In this document: positions 23,881-35,719 of the stretch, one piece after another
Layout of the letters: every line of letters begins with the position of its first letter
Numbering within the stretch: the first letter of the stretch is position 1
Source: Gnetum montanum
Lineage: Eukaryota; Streptophyta; Gnetopsida; Gnetales; Gnetaceae
Assembly (NCBI GenBank): GCA_015680685.1
Contig: MNCI01007854.1
Span: 1-64,000, forward strand
DNA: 64,000 bases
Direction: 5' to 3'
Notes under the pieces: generated by a model
The model's input: the letters and a program-made list of their open reading frames with translations, nothing else
What the model was told of the DNA's origin: nothing
Database searches by the model: none
Position numbers and translations under genes: made by a program

Positions 23881-25450
23881 TTTTTGAATCGGCAAGGTCT
23901 TTCATTGCACCACCTCATCAAGTGATGCCTCATCCTCATTATCATAAAATTGGGCTTTCCTTTTTCTAATGTAAGTATCTTAGTTATACTCCTTAGTACT
24001 TTCTCATTTTCTCAACTCTCCTTCTTTCTTGGCAACTTTCTCTATTAGCCTTTGACTTTGATGGACCATTAATTTTGACAGTCTTCCTTAAGCATAGACC
24101 CCAAGAGTTCTCCTCATTTATATGTAGAGCCCATCTATAATATGGTGAAGCTACTCATACTAAGAATAACCATGGCTAGGACATTAGTGTAAAAGGGAAT
24201 AGTACTTGCCCATGGCTATGTCCAAGGGTTCATGTGTTTCTTGTTTCCAACCTTGGATTTTCTTTCTTAGGTTGGAAACTTAGGAGTACATTTGATACTT
24301 GTTGTTAAAGAGCTCAAGCATCATACTCCATCTATGGACTGATTCTAGCTCCAAGCATCGATATCAACTTTTAGCTTCTTTAATGAGTGTTCCTAGGAAC
24401 AAATTTAATTTCTACCATTTGTTCTCCATGTTTTGTAAGGTATAGGCATCATGGAAGGCTTGAATATGGTTCTGTGAATCTGAATTGTATCCCCCTTTGA
24501 ACTTGAAAATATTGTTCATAGCCAACTACTTTATTTTACTATCTTTCACATGCCTTATTGGAATTCTCACCACCTCTATGATGTACAACTTATTTAGAGT
24601 TGCAAGTAAAGGCTCATCATAGTCATAGCCTCTACAATGGCCATGATGCCTATGATGTCCTTTGTTATCCCTTCTTTTATGATGGCCAACCTTCCTTGAT
24701 TGCTCAAGCCCTTGATCTCAACTAGTCCAACGGGGCCTACAATCATCTTTGTCCCATTGGTCACCTCCATCATCGTCATATCCTCTACAACTTTGGTTGA
24801 AGCTAGAAAAGGAAGAAGAGGATGATGAAGGTGAAGAGGAAGGAGGATTAGCATTACAATGCCTACCACCCCCTCTTCTATGGTCATGGCCAAAATCATC
24901 ATCATGATGCTTGTCCTTATCCCTACCATGACTCTCACTTTTGGATCCCCCATGATAATGAGACTTGCTCTTACCTAAACTAGGATTGTTTACACTAGAT
25001 TGTAAATTCTAGTTGAAGCCCCCTTCATTGAAACCAAGGGGAGAAAATTTAGTAAAATGAAAATTCCTAGAGAATGGATCCTCACTATATTTTTGGTCTA
25101 GTAGGAATAAGGGGTTATTGAATCATTTTTCCTTTATATCTTCATAGCTCTTCTTGACTCCAAGGATGGTAATCCCTGGAGTCAAGGTCTTGCACAACAT
25201 ATTCAGCATGCAGCCATTAAATTCCCAACCTCATAAGAGTTTGTTGGAGCATTGTAGGAATTGATCGATTAGGCAACAACACAATGTTGTCCTCCATATC
25301 CCTCCACCAAATCTATTCATCCTAATGTAGGATGAAGGTGAAGTTAGGCACATACTCATTCGGATGAGTATATACCACTCAGCGCTATTGGGGCACTGGC
25401 TAGTTTGATTGTTCATTCCTTTGATTGGATGTGTGCTCGAATTTTAGTGG
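23881..25450 (-). pseudogene. gag: gag (H1)
   Basis: Three recognisable parts lie on the minus strand. The N-terminal block around 25430-25230 has VVYTHPNEYVPNFTFILH, matching P3 39790-39840. A His/Asp/Ser-rich low-complexity region follows at 24970-24600. The capsid-like core is at about 24550-24200, with FKGGYNSDSQNHIQAFHDAY, the Trp-containing KLNLF block and RKKIQGWKQETHEPLD. The pattern is that of plant Ty3 gag. The frame shifts between blocks and stops are numerous. No zinc knuckle is visible. Confidence 0.7.
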
Positions 25451-25609
25451 AGAATCATCCCTATGAAAAGAAGAAATTTTGGATTAACCAAAAATAATAG
25501 TGTGCTTTTATCAATTATCATTATTAGAATGGTTGTGACTTTTAAGGTTTGATCCAATGATGTTGAATACTTTTTGCTATGTATTAGATAGTGCATGTAG
25601 TGAACTAAA

Positions 25610-25629
25610 GTCCTTGACAATGGCACCAA
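25610..25629 (-). promoter_or_regulatory. Primer binding site of H1
   Basis: TTGGTGCCATTGTCAAGGAC on the reverse strand directly follows the LTR end TGCTCATCA. It is a C-to-T decayed form of the site seen in N1 and N2. Confidence 0.75.
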
Positions 25630-25989
25630 TGATGAGCAGCAAGTATACCCTACATCCAACCATACGAATCACTAGCATTCACTCAATTATCTAATCAAAT
25701 TATGAAGACTTTAGGTTTCTAAGCACACTAGTTTTAGGAGGCAAATCTAACCATTGTAATTGTTGTCTTTCTAGTTCCACTTGCGAAGTGTAAATGTATG
25801 GTTAAGTGTAATTGAGGCATATAATTTTTATCATTTTACCTTTTATGAATTAAGTCACCTAAGAACAAGAATAAAATAATTTAATATTTAACTAATCTAA
25901 TAACTAGCTAACATTTAACTAATCCTAACATAAACATTCGTTTCCACTTACTGTACACATCCTAAACACGTATAATGTCACTGGGTTAC
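25630..25989 (-). repeat. 5' LTR of H1, 3' part (left piece)
   Basis: Begins TGATGAGCAGC and runs to CTGGGTTAC, where N2 has inserted. The other part resumes at 33553. GTTAC at 25985-25989 is duplicated at 33548-33552. Confidence 0.9.
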
Positions 25990-26678
25990 TGATGAGTGGC
26001 AAGGTACCCCTACACTCAACCATATGAATATGAGTGTTTCATGCATGATTCAATTGAACTCCATAGATGGGTTAGTTGTGGTATCTAGATAGTTACTTGT
26101 TGATCACAGTGCGATGAGCATCCATTCCTTAATCATCTGTACACATCTTGGACCTCGTGTACGACTACTACTAGGATTACCAAGCGCATATCCTAGGTAC
26201 GCTACTGGGATACCAAGTAGTCACACTTAAATGCTCGTGATTAAGTTGTGCTCATTCCATGTTTAATAATAGGGATAGGAGTTTAGGGTAAAGAAGTATT
26301 AATTAAGAAAATAATGAATAACAATTAAATAATTAAACTAAATGAATGTTGTAATGATGAAGTAATCTCAATCTTTATTTTCGGTCACATGCATGTCCAA
26401 GTATGTCACACTCGAATAAAGGTGTCGTATAATTACAATCATCACACTGTGGGCATGCACTGGGAGAAAGGGTTGAGAAAAACTAAAAAATGAAAACTAA
26501 CTTCTAACTAAACTATTGACTGACTGATTGACTTCCTGACTCCTTGTGCCTACATGTGTATTTATAAGCCTGCACAAGAGTCATGATATCGTGTATCTAA
26601 TATCACTAGCTAGGTTGTGATATCATGGATCTAATATCGTGAGTCCGATATCAGACCCTAATGAATTATGATTCATCA
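25990..26678 (-). repeat. 3' LTR of N2, internally deleted
   Basis: 689 bp, TGATGAGTGGCAAGG to ATGATTCATCA. Compared with its 896-bp partner it lacks about 207 bp: after GTTACTTGTTGAT (near 26104) the sequence jumps to AGTGCGATGAGC. The TATA-like box (reverse) is at 26559-26566. Confidence 0.9.
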
Positions 26679-26695
26679 TACCCCCATGACTAAAT
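26679..26695 (-). promoter_or_regulatory. Polypurine tract of N2
   Basis: ATTTAGTCATGGGGGTA on the reverse strand abuts the LTR. Same core as in the other elements. Confidence 0.85.
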
Positions 26696-26839
26696 GAAAA
26701 CTCATTCTCGAGTTGTACAAAATGAGAAGAAGCCCCATTGATTACACAGTGGATAGGTATGGGATTATTGACTAACTAGGAATTATTCATGCTGTAGTTG
26801 GAAATTAAATAGAACAAAATTGGGACACAAACAAAAAAT

Positions 26840-28123
26840 TGCAAAACTACAAAATTTTATTGGAACTCATATGGTTCCAGGTGGTGGTGGCTCCTCCATG
26901 GGTTACTTCCCCTTGTCTTATGCTCCAGGTTTTGGGATTTGGTAGCTCTGAAGGAGTGCCTAGAGTTTTTTCTCTTTGGTTCAAAGATCTTGTGTCATCC
27001 GTGCTGATGCTCCAATGTTTAATGGAGTTGGCACTTCCCATGGACACAGCAGTTGAGGAAACATCTAATTTTCTTTGATGTACCAAGCTACAAATAGCTA
27101 CCATTCCTCCTTGGGCCTTGTACTTGGGAGTTGGCTAGGCCTTATATTTTGAGTTGCAGTGGACCCCATTGTCTATTCTTGTTTTGGCTCTAGTGTCTCA
27201 CCAGCACTCTTCCTTTGGGATGGTGGCTTTAGTAATTTAGCGAACAAAACATTTTCGGCTCTTTTAGGGATGTCATTGGTGTACCCTAGAATTCCAGCAT
27301 GCCTACACAGCTTCCTAATGAGACAAGGAAAGGGAAATGCAAACTTCCCTATCTTGCATTCTTCAAACAGCCTCAAGATCTCCATGAGATATAGATATGG
27401 AAGGTTAGTATTAAACTTGCCCATCAATATCGCACTTCCTCTTGCTGCATACGTTACAATTTTATTTGATCCTTTCGTGTGGAAGATGTGATAAGTGCCA
27501 ATTTTGAAATATATTCTTTCTTCCAGTGTCAACTCCCCATATGTCTTTTCCTCTTTGTCGTACGCCCTGTCCAACCAAATTCTTCACACATCAACATCGA
27601 AGCGAGTGGACAAGTGCGCAACTTTTGGTCTTGCATTCGGAAGGTTCAACACTTTTGAAATGGCCTTGGTGGAAAAATCTACAAACACACCAAAAATGTC
27701 AACTATGGTGCCTTCTTCTTTATTATGCCAAAATTGGTACATTTCTCCTAAGTAACAAGCACCACTTTCAGAGAGGATGGGCCATAATGGAGACCCTTTG
27801 AGTTGGTCCCTAATGACCTCAGGAGTGAACTCTATGAAAGGTCGAAAGTTTAGTTCCACGATCACAGCTACTAGCATGGACCTTTTAAGGATTGCCTGCA
27901 CACATTCTGAGAACAACATGAGATGTTTTCCTTGTTCAAGTGCTTCAGTTGTTTCTCCTTCCGCTTGTCCCAATTGCACAGCAGTAGGAGGCTCTTGATG
28001 GATGCTGAATGATTATGCCTCCTGCTCTACATGTTCCTTGGGATATTCTTAGCCTCTACCTCTACTTGGTTGTTTGGGCACACCCTGAGAGGGTCCTCCT
28101 TGTTGCCCATGTGTAGGGGCCAT
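26840..28123 (-). pseudogene. aORF of N2
   Basis: Starts at ATG 28123-28121 (Met-Ala-Pro-Thr-His-Gly), right behind an AG with TACTAAT as branch point at 28146-28152. Open frames: 27979-27584 (131 codons) and, after a single TGA at 27584-27586 in the same frame, 27574-27173. Together they form about 270 residues with MELNF-like, QLKGSPLWPILSESGACYL, YQFWHNKEEGTIVD, FSTKAISKVLNLP, YGELTLEERIYFKIGTYHIF and FPFPCLIRKLCRHAG blocks. The long coiled-coil tail present in N3 is deleted; a short tail ends with an HHHLEP-type stretch. No signal peptide or membrane helix. Position matches the env-like ORF of Athila elements, but function is unknown. Confidence 0.7.
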
Positions 28124-28140
28124 CTACAATCACACAAGGT

Positions 28141-29525
28141 CAATCATTAGTAAGGTTGCTTACAATATTTTCTTTATACCTTACTTCTTGCCTCAAATAA
28201 ATTCGTTTCTTATTCCGTTTGATTTAGAGCTAGGAAATTTTCTGAGAATGTCACCTTAAAAGCTTTAATATTGGGCCCAATTCGATTAGGTGGCTTCAAA
28301 ATTTAATTTCCCGGTGTAGGTGAGGAGATAAAATTATTTTTGGAAATATGTTTATTATTTTTATAATCAATTACCCTTTATAGTATCCTTCAGGTGACAA
28401 TGAATTTCAAAACATTTATGCATGATTTGAAGTGTACCTTTCCCCCACGACTAAAATGAACACTCTAGGTTCAAGTAGGTTCAAGCGGAATGGGAATCGG
28501 AATGCTAGTGAGTGAGTTATGACTATTTGATGAAGAGGTGTGCAAGTTGCAATTCATGGAAGAAAATTTGAAAAACTCCCCCCGTGTGAATAATTGAAAC
28601 TGATGTTGATGTGTGTGGGGGTTCCATATATATAATTTTTATTAACACAATATTGTGTACCTGATAGCGCAGCCCCGATATCACGTCAAACCCAATATTG
28701 GGTACCCAATATCATGGCCTATTTAAAATAGGGTACTTAGAAAATTTGATGAATTTTTGAAATTTCAAGGCCAAAAACAAAGCATTCGAGGTCAATTTGA
28801 AAAGTCCAGGGTATTGTTAAATACACCAAAAGGCACAAAATGTATAATGGGGTAGGATTTGATAATGAAATTCATAAGTCAGATGAGGAAAAAGGACATG
28901 TTTTCATACATAGGAATGGTTAAACCAGAAGGATGATAAGTGAAAGAATAACATTGGTAATGTAATACTTTGAGGGTATAAATGATGTGATGATGTGCAA
29001 CAAATTCAAATTACAAAAGTCATGCAAGTGGATCCTCCCCAAAGCAGGTTCCAGCCTATAATGCCCTTGCATAACCACATCTTAAAATGTCCGTAGGTAC
29101 TAGAAGGGTTAAATGTAATCCACAATAGCTCCACAAAACACACACATGTAGATACCACCTTGATGAGGTATGAATTCAATGCTACACAAGACACAAGTCC
29201 CAAATATATGAATAGTGAGATGAGGTGAATTGTAGAAGGGATTAAAAATATCGAGACATGAGATAACTGACCTAGGGAACAATGAATCCTAACTGTAGGG
29301 CATGATTAATGTGTCATTATTCTGTTGCTCCAAACTCAAGACCAAGTCCATTCCTCCGATCAGTGACATTGCATTGTTTTATCCCATGATGGACAACCAT
29401 AAGAGCATCATGATAGCAAGGCGTATGATCACTTGGAGTTTTGTCCAAGGAAGGAGTGATTTAGAATTGCTTTCTGGCACTTTGATCTTGAACTTTTTTT
29501 ATTTTTTTGTGTGGCTGCATTGACA

Positions 29526-29567
<42 letters not shown>

Positions 29568-30234
29568 NNNNNNNNNNNNNNNNNNNNNNNNNNNNNNNNN
29601 NNNNNNNNNNNNNNNNNNNNNNNNNNNNNNNNNNAATGCTTAATCCAAAGAAGCCACCTACCTTCAAGCATAGGTGCATTTCTTTCTAGTGGGACCCCCA
29701 AAATAGCATTGGTTTTCTTGAGTGAGTGCCTTTATTACTCTTACTCCCATTTTTCATTAGATCTATAAGGATCTTAGTACAACCAGGCTACATGATAATT
29801 CCTACAGATGTCACCAAAGAGAATCCACAAGTCCCCTTGATGTCACACCTTGGTCATTCCCTCTTGGTCCATCCTTCTTCGCTCAATGTATAATGAGTAC
29901 AAAATTACTTTAAGTTTTAATGATGTCAAGAATATCATTGTACCCAAAGTAGAACCTCTTATTCATAGAATGGTTGGGTGGATGTGAAGGGCTTGCTATC
30001 CAAATAATTAATTACTCGAGACTTGATAGCAAGGAACAACACCTTAACCAATGAGTCACATGAGTGTTTTATTCATAGATGAGATTACCCATGAAAAGAC
30101 AAAAATATAAAACAATAAATAAATAAAAATATGAAATAATAACTAAAAAGATAAAACCAAAAAAAAACTTAAATATGAAAAACTGAAAAACAAAAAATTG
30201 TAAAATTAAAGAAAAGAAAAAACATTTATTAATT
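28141..30234 (-). other. N2 spacer between gag and aORF
   Basis: Non-coding. It holds the upstream flank of the aORF splice acceptor, a polypurine-like motif TTTTAGTCGTGGGGGA (reverse, 28441-28456), a GATATC/CCAATATTGGG-type cluster at 28650-28720, a CT microsatellite next to a gap (29530-29634) and A-rich sequence at 30090-30230. Homologous to 12227-14110 and 38041-38723. Confidence 0.6.
29530..29634. repeat. CT microsatellite and assembly gap
   Basis: About 19 CT repeats run into 67 undetermined bases. N1 and N3 have pyrimidine/purine tracts without long CT repeats at the equivalent place (13500-13530; 38580-38640), so the microsatellite grew in this copy and probably caused the gap. Confidence 0.95.
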
Positions 30235-32514
30235 CTATTTGTTAGAATGGGGGATGTCCCCCATAACTAAACCTTTGATCATGGCAAGAATTAATAAATG
30301 GAAAATGTGAATCCATGCATGTTGGAAATGTTGGGGATTGATCATATTCCAACCACTGGGTGTCTTTTGATGTGGTGGCTGGAATGCACCCACATTAGGT
30401 TTCACACACTCGACCATAATAGACATAGTGGGGTAGGTTATATGAAGGGGTCATGGGATAAGGAACTACCCCACTATGGCACCCTTGACCATAATATGGC
30501 ATGTAAGGATCAATGTGTCCCCCTCTATGGTTATATTCATTAGGTTGCATAGTTGTTGGAGTATTGATTGGTGGCCTTGATAAGATAACATGAGGTGTTA
30601 AGTTCAAGGAGAAGGATGCATCACAACATTGAACTTGTGCTAGGCTGGAAGATGTAGTGGGTTCAACATCATGCTACTTCTTTCTACAACCATGCCTAAA
30701 GAAAGGGTGCTTTTGAGTACTTCCACTATTGTTGATAGTAGTAGCACAAGTAGCATTCATAGGTTGGTGTTGTGGTGCAAAACCTTCTAGTACAATTGGT
30801 GGCGATGTAGAAGGAGGTGAAGGATGAGAATATTGTTGTTGAGGAAAAGTGTAAGGTACATGAGGTGGTGACCTTGTCGAAAAGGGTATGAATGGATAAT
30901 ATTCCAAAGAATGATAATGATGAGGTAAAGTAGAGGATGATAATCAGGTTGGAGAAATAGGGTGTTGAACATAGTAAGCATTTGGCATTCAGACATACAA
31001 AGGATATGGTCAGGTTGGTGATGGCCTCCCCCACAACTAGGGCTTTTGCCACTATGGTTGAACCCAATATTTCTGTATGAAATCTGGATGTAACATTCCT
31101 CCGCAATGCTCATGTAAATGTGACAAAACTAGGCATTGGCCTTTGGGGTGATTGTATAGATAGACGTTACATTGATATGTGAAGTTGACAGTTGAGTTCT
31201 TATTCTTATTATCTTCTACCCTTTGTTCTGATTGTTGCGCAGTGTCCTATCCTATTTCTTGATTTGGCATAATTTTACCTCTACTATTATTAGCATATTC
31301 TCCATATTTTTATTACATCCATTCTATTATCTTATTAATCTCTGCCTCGATTTCATCTAGTGATTGTTGCATTGGCAAAGGTAGAAATGGTTGCACTTCC
31401 ACAAGGTGAGCTGATTTCTCCTCTTTATGGTTATGGAGCTTTGCTAATTCGAGATTTTGGTCCCATTGAGAGCTTTTAATATTCTCCCATTTAGCCATTT
31501 CTCCTTCTTCTTTTGCTACCTACTTAATAAGCTCTTGGAGTTGGTGGGTTCATAGTTCGTACAGTTGGCCTCGGGCATACATCCCTAGGGTTTCCCTTAT
31601 TTCATTATGGAGCCCATCCATGATGTGATACATTGGCCTTTCCTTGGAGAATCCATGGCTTGGGCATTTGTTTAACAAAGAATAGTATCTTTCTAAGGCC
31701 ATGTCCAAGGTTTCATGTTGCCCTTTTTTCCATTCTTGGATTTGTCTCCTCAAGGCTGACACTCTGGCATAGGTTTGATATCATTTAGTAAAGAGTTCTA
31801 CCATTGTTGGCCAACTATGGATTGATTTTGGTTTTAACAATCTATACCACACTTTTCCTTGGCCAAAAATTGTCATAGGAAAGAGATTAAGATTTTTCAC
31901 CCATTATCGATATTATTCCATACACAGGAATCATAGAAGGCTTGTATATGTTGTTGCGAATCTAAATCATAACCTCCTGCAAACTTGGGAAAGTTGTTTA
32001 AATTAAGCCTAGGTAAACAACTTTCTTTGTGATTCCTACAGGATATTCAAATGGCCTCTTGTATAGGCATTAGGTTCTTAGTGGCTAGTAGGGGTTAATC
32101 ATCAATAAGTAGGTTGTGAGTTTGCAAGTTGAGATGATGTTGTCCTTGTTCATGTTGGTGTTTTCGATTTTCTTTGTGAGCTCAATTTTTAGTTCTATGC
32201 CGATCCCTTGAAAGATAGTCATCTATGTCACGATTTGACATTGAAGGAGTAGAGGAAGAGAAAGAACTAAAAAAATTGTCTTGACTTTTGTAAGTTTTCC
32301 AATCATCCCCTAATAGATTCTTGTTAATTATTGAGAAGGTCATAGGCCTTTTGGGCCTCCTCATTCTATGGGTTGTCCCATCCTTACTAGAGGTGTCAGA
32401 GTTGGTTAAAAAGAATCCTTAAGTATCATTGGGATACTCATGAACATATGGAACTCCTGCATAAAGTTGAGTACTCCAAACTTTGTCTTCATCATAGTCT
32501 TGTGAGAGAGACAT
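30235..32514 (-). pseudogene. gag: gag of N2
   Basis: Likely start ATG 32514-32512 (MSLSQDYDED). Segments on the minus strand: 32364-32182 (RRPKRPMTFSIINKNLLGDD), the core near 31990-31760 (GYDLD-like region, Trp-containing), and 31762-31550 (MSALRRQIQEWKKGQHETLD, YHIMDGLHNEIRETLGMY). They continue with 31498-31313 and a Pro/Gln/Tyr-rich C-terminus (30907-30235) with PPHVPYTFPQQQYSHP and HQPMNATCAT. The core corresponds to the Retrotrans_gag fold by order of conserved Trp, Phe and Leu positions. It ends at a coding copy of the TTTAGTTATGGGGG motif (reverse, 30256-30273), just where pol would start in P3. Broken by stops and frameshifts. Confidence 0.75.
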
Positions 32515-32633
32515 TGTTGTGAGTGGTGTGTGACTTAATTGAATTGAATTTAATTTCTTTTCTAAAGGATATATCATTAATACTTATTACAGAAATCTTA
32601 TATGATATAACTAGTCTAAATAACTAATACTAT

Positions 32634-32651
32634 CCCTAGCAACGGTGCCAA
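32634..32651 (-). promoter_or_regulatory. Primer binding site of N2
   Basis: TTGGCACCGTTGCTAGGG on the reverse strand abuts the LTR end. It is one or two transitions from a TTGGCGCCGTTGCCAGGG-type site. Confidence 0.85.
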
Positions 32652-33547
32652 TGACGAGTGGTGAGGTACCCCTGAACTTAGCCATACGAATACAAGTGTT
32701 TCACACATGATCCAATTGAACTCTGCAGATGGGCTAGTTATGGTATCTAGATAGTTACTTGTTGATTACGGTTCACTATCTTCACATTTAGACTAGTATT
32801 TTCTTTGTCATGTATGGTTTAGTATAGAGTGAGGTGTATGATGCAATCCTAAACTAGTGCTACTCCTAGAGGCAATAGAAAATAACTTTAATTAAGCTAG
32901 GAGAAAAAGGGTGAGAGAATTAAGCTAATAGGATATAGGGGGGAGAGGATCTAAACTGGCCTAAGTGCGATGAGCATCTATTCCTTAATCATCCGTACAC
33001 ATCTTGGACCTCATGTATGACTACTACTGGGATTACCAAGATCATATCCTAGGTACGCCACTGGATACCAAGTAGTCACACTTGAATGCTTGTGATTAAG
33101 TTGTACTCATTCCACATTTAATAATAGGGGTAGGAATTGAGGGTAAAGAAGTATTAATTAATAAAGCAATGAATGACAATTAAATAATTAAACTAAGTGA
33201 ATGCTACAATGATGAAGTAATCTCGATCTTTATTTCCAGTCATGTGCATGTTCAAATATGTCACACTCAAATAAAGGTGTTGTACAATTACAATCATCAT
33301 GCTGCGAGCATGCACTAGGAGAAAGGGTTGAGAAAAACTCAAAAATGAAAATTGACTTCTAACTAAACTACTGACTGACTAACTGACTCCCTGACTCCTT
33401 GCACTTACATGTGTATTTATAGGCCTGCATAGGAGTCATGATATTGTGTATTTGATATCGTTAGCCAGGCTATGATATCGCGTACCCGATATCGTGGATC
33501 TGATATCATGAGTCCGATATCAGAGCCTAATGAATCATGATTCATTA
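32652..33547 (-). repeat. 5' LTR of N2
   Basis: 896 bp, TGACGAGTGGTGAGG to TGATTCATTA. The U3 array (33435-33530) has about five GATATC units, one more than the partner LTR. TATA-like box (reverse) at 33414-33421. Confidence 0.9.
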
Positions 33548-33552
33548 GTTAC

Positions 33553-34038
33553 CAAGCATTAAATGTATGCTCAAAGTAACTATACTTGTTTGTGCTATTT
33601 AATCAATATTAATAAATTACTTAAAAACATCAAAGTAAATTACATGAATATTAAATGTTTAAGTAAATAATTAATCTAGTCCAAGTGTTACAAGGTTTTA
33701 TTAAAAAAGATCATCTTTATTATCATCCACACTAAAGTGCTTAGGTACAACAGTGCTCGAATAAAGATCTATACACTTCTTTGACTCTTATTGCAAGTAC
33801 TCAAAAAATATTCTAACTGTCAAATGAAAAAACTGCAAGCACTTTGCTACAACTATGAAAAGATTGCTATAAATATGGTAGGTAGGTATACATTTATAGG
33901 TAGAAACAAGGTGCCCTGTTGACAAGTACACGTTAATGGGTCAAACCTTGCATTGATGGGATCATGTCAATAAGATTCCATCAATGGGATCGTGTCGATG
34001 TCATCCCATCAACGTTGCCCAACAATGATGATTTATTA
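33553..34038 (-). repeat. 5' LTR of H1, 5' part (right piece)
   Basis: Continues the LTR broken at 25989 and ends in GATGATTTATTA, followed by the ATCAT duplication at 34039-34043. Its U3 (33900-34020) carries the ATCGATGGGATCA-like units also seen in the 3' LTR at 8985-9095. Confidence 0.88.
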
Positions 34039-34043
34039 ATCAT

Positions 34044-34746
34044 GAACATGTTGTCTGAAGATTGGGAATGTAATTGCTAACAAATAGACTTCCTTAATGT
34101 TTTTTATTATGAAGAATCATTTAGAAACCATTTGAATTAACAACATGTTTCTATGAGACCTTAAGAATAAATATTTGTTTCTCCTTAGTCATTGAATAAT
34201 TCTTTGAAATTGATTTGAAAGAAACATTTTTCAAATGTACATTTTATTGAATAATAGTAAAAGAATAGAGTAGGCTAATTGTTGAGATACTAGTAGAAGA
34301 AATCATTGCAATATTTGCATTATCTATAGAAAAAATGTTATGAAGATCTACAATATTTTTAAAAGAACCATAGTAGTATTTGTAATAGCTTAGTGTTGAT
34401 GCACTTGCATAGCCTTTTCTCACACATAAAAGAACATGCATCAAACATGACCCAATAGTGACATGACTTTGGAAGATTGTAATAGAGAACCTTCTATACA
34501 TAATCAATTCCACCAATACACAAAATAAATTTTTTCTTAAGCAAATTAAGATCACCCTCAATCATATAATAAATTTTATGAAAACTACTGGCTATAAGTA
34601 GGGTTTCAAAATGCTTGATTAGCCCAATTTGAGAGATAATATTCTTTTCAACTTTTTCAAATTTCAATGGAAGATTTAGCAATTCAATAAAAAAATGAAC
34701 CCTTCAAAATTTAGGAGATATTGAATTGAAAAAGGGAGTCCACTTT
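34044..34746. other. AT-rich stretch, right target of H1
   Basis: AT-rich DNA between H1 and N3, originally continuous with 6414-8250. Two overlapping minus-strand frames (34682-34494 and 34561-34244) have biased composition but no recognisable domain. No gene is called. Confidence 0.5.
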
Positions 34747-35587
34747 TGATGAATTGTGATTCATTAGACCATGATATCGCACCCACGATATCGTAGCCTA
34801 GCTAGTGATATCATATATGTGATATCGCGGTTCCCATGTGAACCAATAAATACACAATGGGGTGCACAAGAAATATTCAGTTTTTCAGTAAGTTAGTTTT
34901 TAGTTAGTAGATAGAAATTAGTTCATTTTTTCATTCTTCTCAACCTTTTCTCCCAGTGCATGCCTACAGTGTGATGATTGTAATTGTATGGCACCTTTAT
35001 TCGAGTGTGACATATTTGGACATGAACATGACCAGAAATAAAGATTGAGATTATTTCATCATTGCAGCATTCACTTAGTTTAATTATTTAACTGTTATTA
35101 TTATTTATTGCTTTTGTAGTTAATATCTCTTCATCCTAAACTCCTTAAAAGTGGAATGAGTACGACTTACTCATGAGCATTTAAGTCTAACTACTTAGTG
35201 ACCAAGTAGCATACCTAGGATTTGCACTTCGTAATCCCAATAGTAGTTGTGCACAAGGTCCAAGATGTGTATGGATGATTAAGGGATAGATGATGATTGC
35301 ACTAAGGCTAGCTTAGACTCTCTTCACCCTTTTCCTCCTAGCTTAATTAAATTTATTTTCAATTGCCTCCAAGAGTAGCACTAGGTTAGAAACCACATCA
35401 TACACCTCACTCTGGACTAAACCATACGTGACAAAGTAAATACTAGTCTAGGTGGGAAGACAATGAATTGCGATCAATGAGTAACTATCTAGATACCACA
35501 ACTAGCCTGTCTATAGAGTTCAACTGGATCATGTGTGAAATGCTTGTATTCATAAGGTTGAGTGTAGGGGTACCTCACCACTCATCA
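34747..35587 (+). repeat. 5' LTR of N3
   Basis: 841 bp, TGATGAATTGTG to CACTCATCA. GATATC units lie at 34770-34830, an AATAAATA promoter-like box at about 34845, and the LTR end GGGGTACCTCACC at 35568. Confidence 0.9.
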
Positions 35588-35605
35588 TTAGCATCATTGT
35601 TCCAG
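35588..35605 (+). promoter_or_regulatory. Decayed primer binding site of N3
   Basis: TTAGCATCATTGTTCCAG keeps the position and general shape of the TTGGCGCCATTG site but with several transitions. Confidence 0.6.
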
Positions 35606-35719
35606 ACAGTGCTAGTTATATAGATTAGTTATATCATACAAGATTGTTGTAGCAAGTATTAATGATATATCTCTTAGAAAATAAATTAATTTTAATTAAG
35701 TCACACACGTTTCACAACA

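Larger units (their letters stand above)
25990..33547 (-). mobile_element. N2: pol-less Athila-like element inserted in the H1 5' LTR
   Basis: 7,558 bp with target duplication GTTAC (25985-25989 and 33548-33552). On the minus strand: 5' LTR 32652-33547, primer site, gag 32514-30235, spacer, aORF 28123-26840, polypurine tract, 3' LTR 25990-26678. No protease, RT or integrase motif occurs in the 5.97-kb interior. The spacer is broken by a 67-base gap at a CT repeat. N2 and N1 clearly share layout and sequence, and N2 retains more of the aORF. Confidence 0.92.
8251..34038 (-). mobile_element. H1: complete Athila-like element with two nested insertions
   Basis: H1 reads on the minus strand. Its 5' LTR is split (33553-34038 plus 25630-25989). 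Primer site, gag, protease, RT, RNase H, integrase, spacer, aORF and 3' LTR (8251-9107) follow. ATCAT flanks it at 8246-8250 and 34039-34043, the 5-bp duplication expected for Ty3 integrase. Removing N1 and N2 with one copy of each of their duplications leaves about 11.5 kb, a usual size for Athila-lineage elements. Every ORF is broken. H1 is the only copy here that shows gag, pol and aORF all from one element, so it is the best guide to the ancestral layout. Confidence 0.9.

Noticed and set aside
29429-29768. Arg-Glu or Ser-Leu repeat ORFs at the CT repeat
   Set aside because: Produced by the CT microsatellite and the adjacent gap.
34244-34682. Overlapping minus-strand frames of 105 and 62 codons as a possible host gene
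   Set aside because: AT-rich composition makes such frames common; no domain and no workable exon joints were found.
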